From contig DATLXN010000022.1 of NCBI GenBank assembly GCA_035575715.1, positions 124,001 to 188,000 of the forward strand: a stretch of 64,000 nt of DNA. Direction: 5' to 3'. The stretch comes from JACCSI01 sp035575715. Lineage in GTDB: Bacteria > Acidobacteriota > Vicinamibacteria > Vicinamibacterales > UBA2999. Below, piece after piece: positions 62,703 through 64,000 of this stretch (positions within the stretch are counted from its first letter, which is position 1; every line of letters begins with the position of its first letter). Below the pieces are notes generated by a model that was given only the letters and a program-made list of their open reading frames with translations, was not told where the DNA came from and searched no databases. The translations under genes were made by a program, and so were the position numbers.

Positions 62703-62884
62703 ATCAGGATCCCTTTGGCGTGCCGCTCAATTGCCCCTACTGCGGCGCGGCCGTCCTCTTTGAGCGCACCGAAGGCGAGACCCACTTCTACCGTTGTTCC
62801 ACGTGCGGGCTATTGGCGCTACCGATTGACGGGCGACTACGCCGCGTGTATGAACGTGCAGGAAAACCGACTCGTCCTGCATGA
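62699..62884 (+). CDS. Small zinc-ribbon protein
   Basis: 61 residues with two CxxC pairs (NCPYCGAAV and YRCSTCGLL), the standard zinc ribbon spacing, followed by a basic C-terminus. GTG start overlaps the upstream stop by 4 nt (GTGA), so it is coupled to the endonuclease-like piece. Possible DNA- or RNA-binding accessory of the former restriction-modification gene. Confidence 0.68.
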   Translation: MNQDPFGVPLNCPYCGAAVLFERTEGETHFYRCSTCGLLALPIDGRLRRVYERAGKPTRPA

Positions 62885-63081
62885 CTATCGAGATGTGGCC
62901 GCTACCCGAGTTGCGGCTTCTTTGGGTCACGTTCCGCAGGCGTTCCGGACCTCGCATCACGAAATTGACACAGAATCCGCCTTCGTTCCGCTTGTTCCAG
63001 TGCAGCGAGCGTGTATGCAGCGACCAGGCAGAACGATTCCAAAACGACAATGTCGTCGTAAGCACAGCGACGGCCCCTTGA
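62881..63081 (+). CDS. Doubtful small ORF coupled to the zinc ribbon gene
   Basis: 66-codon frame whose ATG overlaps the zinc ribbon stop by 4 nt (ATGA). The translation (MTIEMWPLPELRLLWVTFRR...) resembles no family. Overlapping minus-strand frames are equally open, so coding is uncertain. Confidence 0.3.
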   Translation: MTIEMWPLPELRLLWVTFRRRSGPRITKLTQNPPSFRLFQCSERVCSDQAERFQNDNVVVSTATAP

Positions 63082-63130
63082 CGGGCCATTCCGTGGAACA
63101 CGCGGAACAATGGGCCAAAAAGGGCCGTAC

Positions 63131-64000
63131 TTAGGTTCGAATGATACTGGACGTATCCGGAACAACCGCATCCGTGGCGACGGGTGCCAGGTATCGCTCG
63201 AAAGAGTCCTTAAAGTCGCTCAGGTCATATCCGCGAACGGGCGCACCATCCCCTATGCGTAGCTTTCGCGGGCGAATGCCGAATGGCTTCAGGATTCGGG
63301 CCAACAAAACTTGGTCCAGCGGACGACCCCTCTTGATCTCACTCCATGGCCTGTCGGATTTAGCGACGAGTGATCTCACGATGGCCTCAGAACGAAGTCT
63401 GTCACTGCCGTGCTCCAGAAACACCGTCCGAACATCATCCAAGAGTTGAACACTCTCAGATTCATCGTCCTCGTGTGAGCCTGAGAGGTGCTGCGCCGCA
63501 TCTCGTGCCCGTCGCGGCCAGTCGCCGCCTGCAGCGTCGGCAATACGGATCAATACGCGCCAGTTGTCTTGAGCACGATCATGAAGTCCCGTAGGCATTG
63601 ATGGGTCGGCATCTTTGATGCTTTCCATTTGATCGTCGGCCCATCGACGAGCACGCCGACGCACACCGAGAAGTTGATCGAAAATGCGGTCCTGCCGCAA
63701 CTTTACCGGGTTATCACTACGTTTCATCCGGCGCATTCTGATAGGAATGGAGCGATCCTCAACAGTCTCGGGAGGCGCACCTATCATGGCTATCACCTTC
63801 GGCGCCCATATCGAAAACTCCGTCGGGGTATGCTGCTCACCGGTGCATCTCGCGACGATAGCGGTCGTCCTTAAGCACCCCCCGTTTACGATCCCGCGAA
63901 GTTCATCGTTTTCGCTGATAAATGTGTCCCCCTCATCGATAAGTAACGTTGGCTGCCGCGCGTCGATGAACCGAAAGATTACTGCCGGCGTCATGTTTGA
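63131..64000 (-). CDS. DUF3631-domain P-loop ATPase, 5' end outside the window
   Basis: 289 codons open to the right edge, so the N-terminus is missing. TLLIDEGDTFISENDELRGIVNGG is the Walker B-like DUF3631 signature; then APKVIAMIGAPPETVEDRSIPIRMRR, and a C-terminal helical part. DUF3631 proteins are found on prophages and genomic islands, usually as the C-terminal portion of primase/helicase-like ATPases. Its orientation and lower GC content differ from the chromosomal genes to the left and support an integrated element. Confidence 0.82.
   Translation of the reverse strand, partial: SNMTPAVIFRFIDARQPTLLIDEGDTFISENDELRGIVNGGCLRTTAIVARCTGEQHTPTEFSIWAPKVIAMIGAPPETVEDRSIPIRMRRMKRSDNPVKLRQDRIFDQLLGVRRRARRWADDQMESIKDADPSMPTGLHDRAQDNWRVLIRIADAAGGDWPRRARDAAQHLSGSHEDDESESVQLLDDVRTVFLEHGSDRLRSEAIVRSLVAKSDRPWSEIKRGRPLDQVLLARILKPFGIRPRKLRIGDGAPVRGYDLSDFKDSFERYLAPVATDAVVPDTSSIIRT

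Overview
The window looks like a chromosome segment of a high-GC Acidobacteriota bacterium, probably of the Vicinamibacteria (subdivision 6) type. This rests on protein content, not on a marker gene: many secreted peptidases (M14, M20, M28, M48, M19), Asp-box and PD40 propeller proteins, an acidobacterial-type VWFA protein, and sigma factor/kinase pairs. There is no rRNA and no CRISPR array; one tRNA (Glu, CTC) is present.

Layout. 1-12.8 kb: secreted peptidases, propeller proteins, a Rieske protein and a fused E1 2-oxoacid dehydrogenase. 13-18.8 kb: a sigma factor facing a compact operon of ECF sigma factor, Ser/Thr kinase with TPRs, a small basic protein and a SagB-type dehydrogenase, which is a candidate peptide-modification locus. 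18.8-34.2 kb: serine hydrolase, membrane protein, M14 peptidase, a 50-residue metallothionein coupled to a class A beta-lactamase, PAS protein, domain-permuted aconitase, M28 and M20 peptidases, MATE pump. 34.2-37.6 kb: quinone reductase, a SurA-N/DsbA-like lipoprotein read through an in-frame TGA, a Cys-rich small protein and a VWFA protein. 37.6-45.0 kb: xanthine dehydrogenase-type operon and a tungsten-type aldehyde ferredoxin oxidoreductase with a MoaD-like partner. 45-52.7 kb: gamma-glutamyltransferase, proline racemase/hydroxyproline epimerase, HDAC-like amidohydrolase, ornithine cyclodeaminase-like protein, TPR protein. 52.7-57.9 kb: one strand carrying Phd/PIN toxin-antitoxin, CHASE2 nucleotide cyclase, M48 protease and a cNMP-binding MscS channel. 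58-61.9 kb: tRNA-Glu, a hairpin array, M23 peptidase, a lipoprotein, heme O synthase and DUF420. 61.9-64 kb: a compositionally different accessory tail with a decayed methyltransferase/endonuclease piece and a DUF3631 ATPase running off the end.

The most notable find is the in-frame TGA at 35668-35670. The frame is continuous for 347 codons across it. The TGA replaces the first Cys of a DsbA-type CxxC motif, and a perfect 7-bp stem with a GGUCC loop lies just downstream, with the loop G's 19-20 nt after the TGA, the same spacing as in E. coli fdhF. This is a selenoprotein candidate.

Two genome-wide habits are visible. Many genes have a TANNNT box 5-8 nt (usually exactly 6) before the start codon with no Shine-Dalgarno, which points to leaderless transcripts and helps fix starts. 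Several short repeat families sit between genes and run into the 3' ends of coding regions, supplying C-terminal tails.
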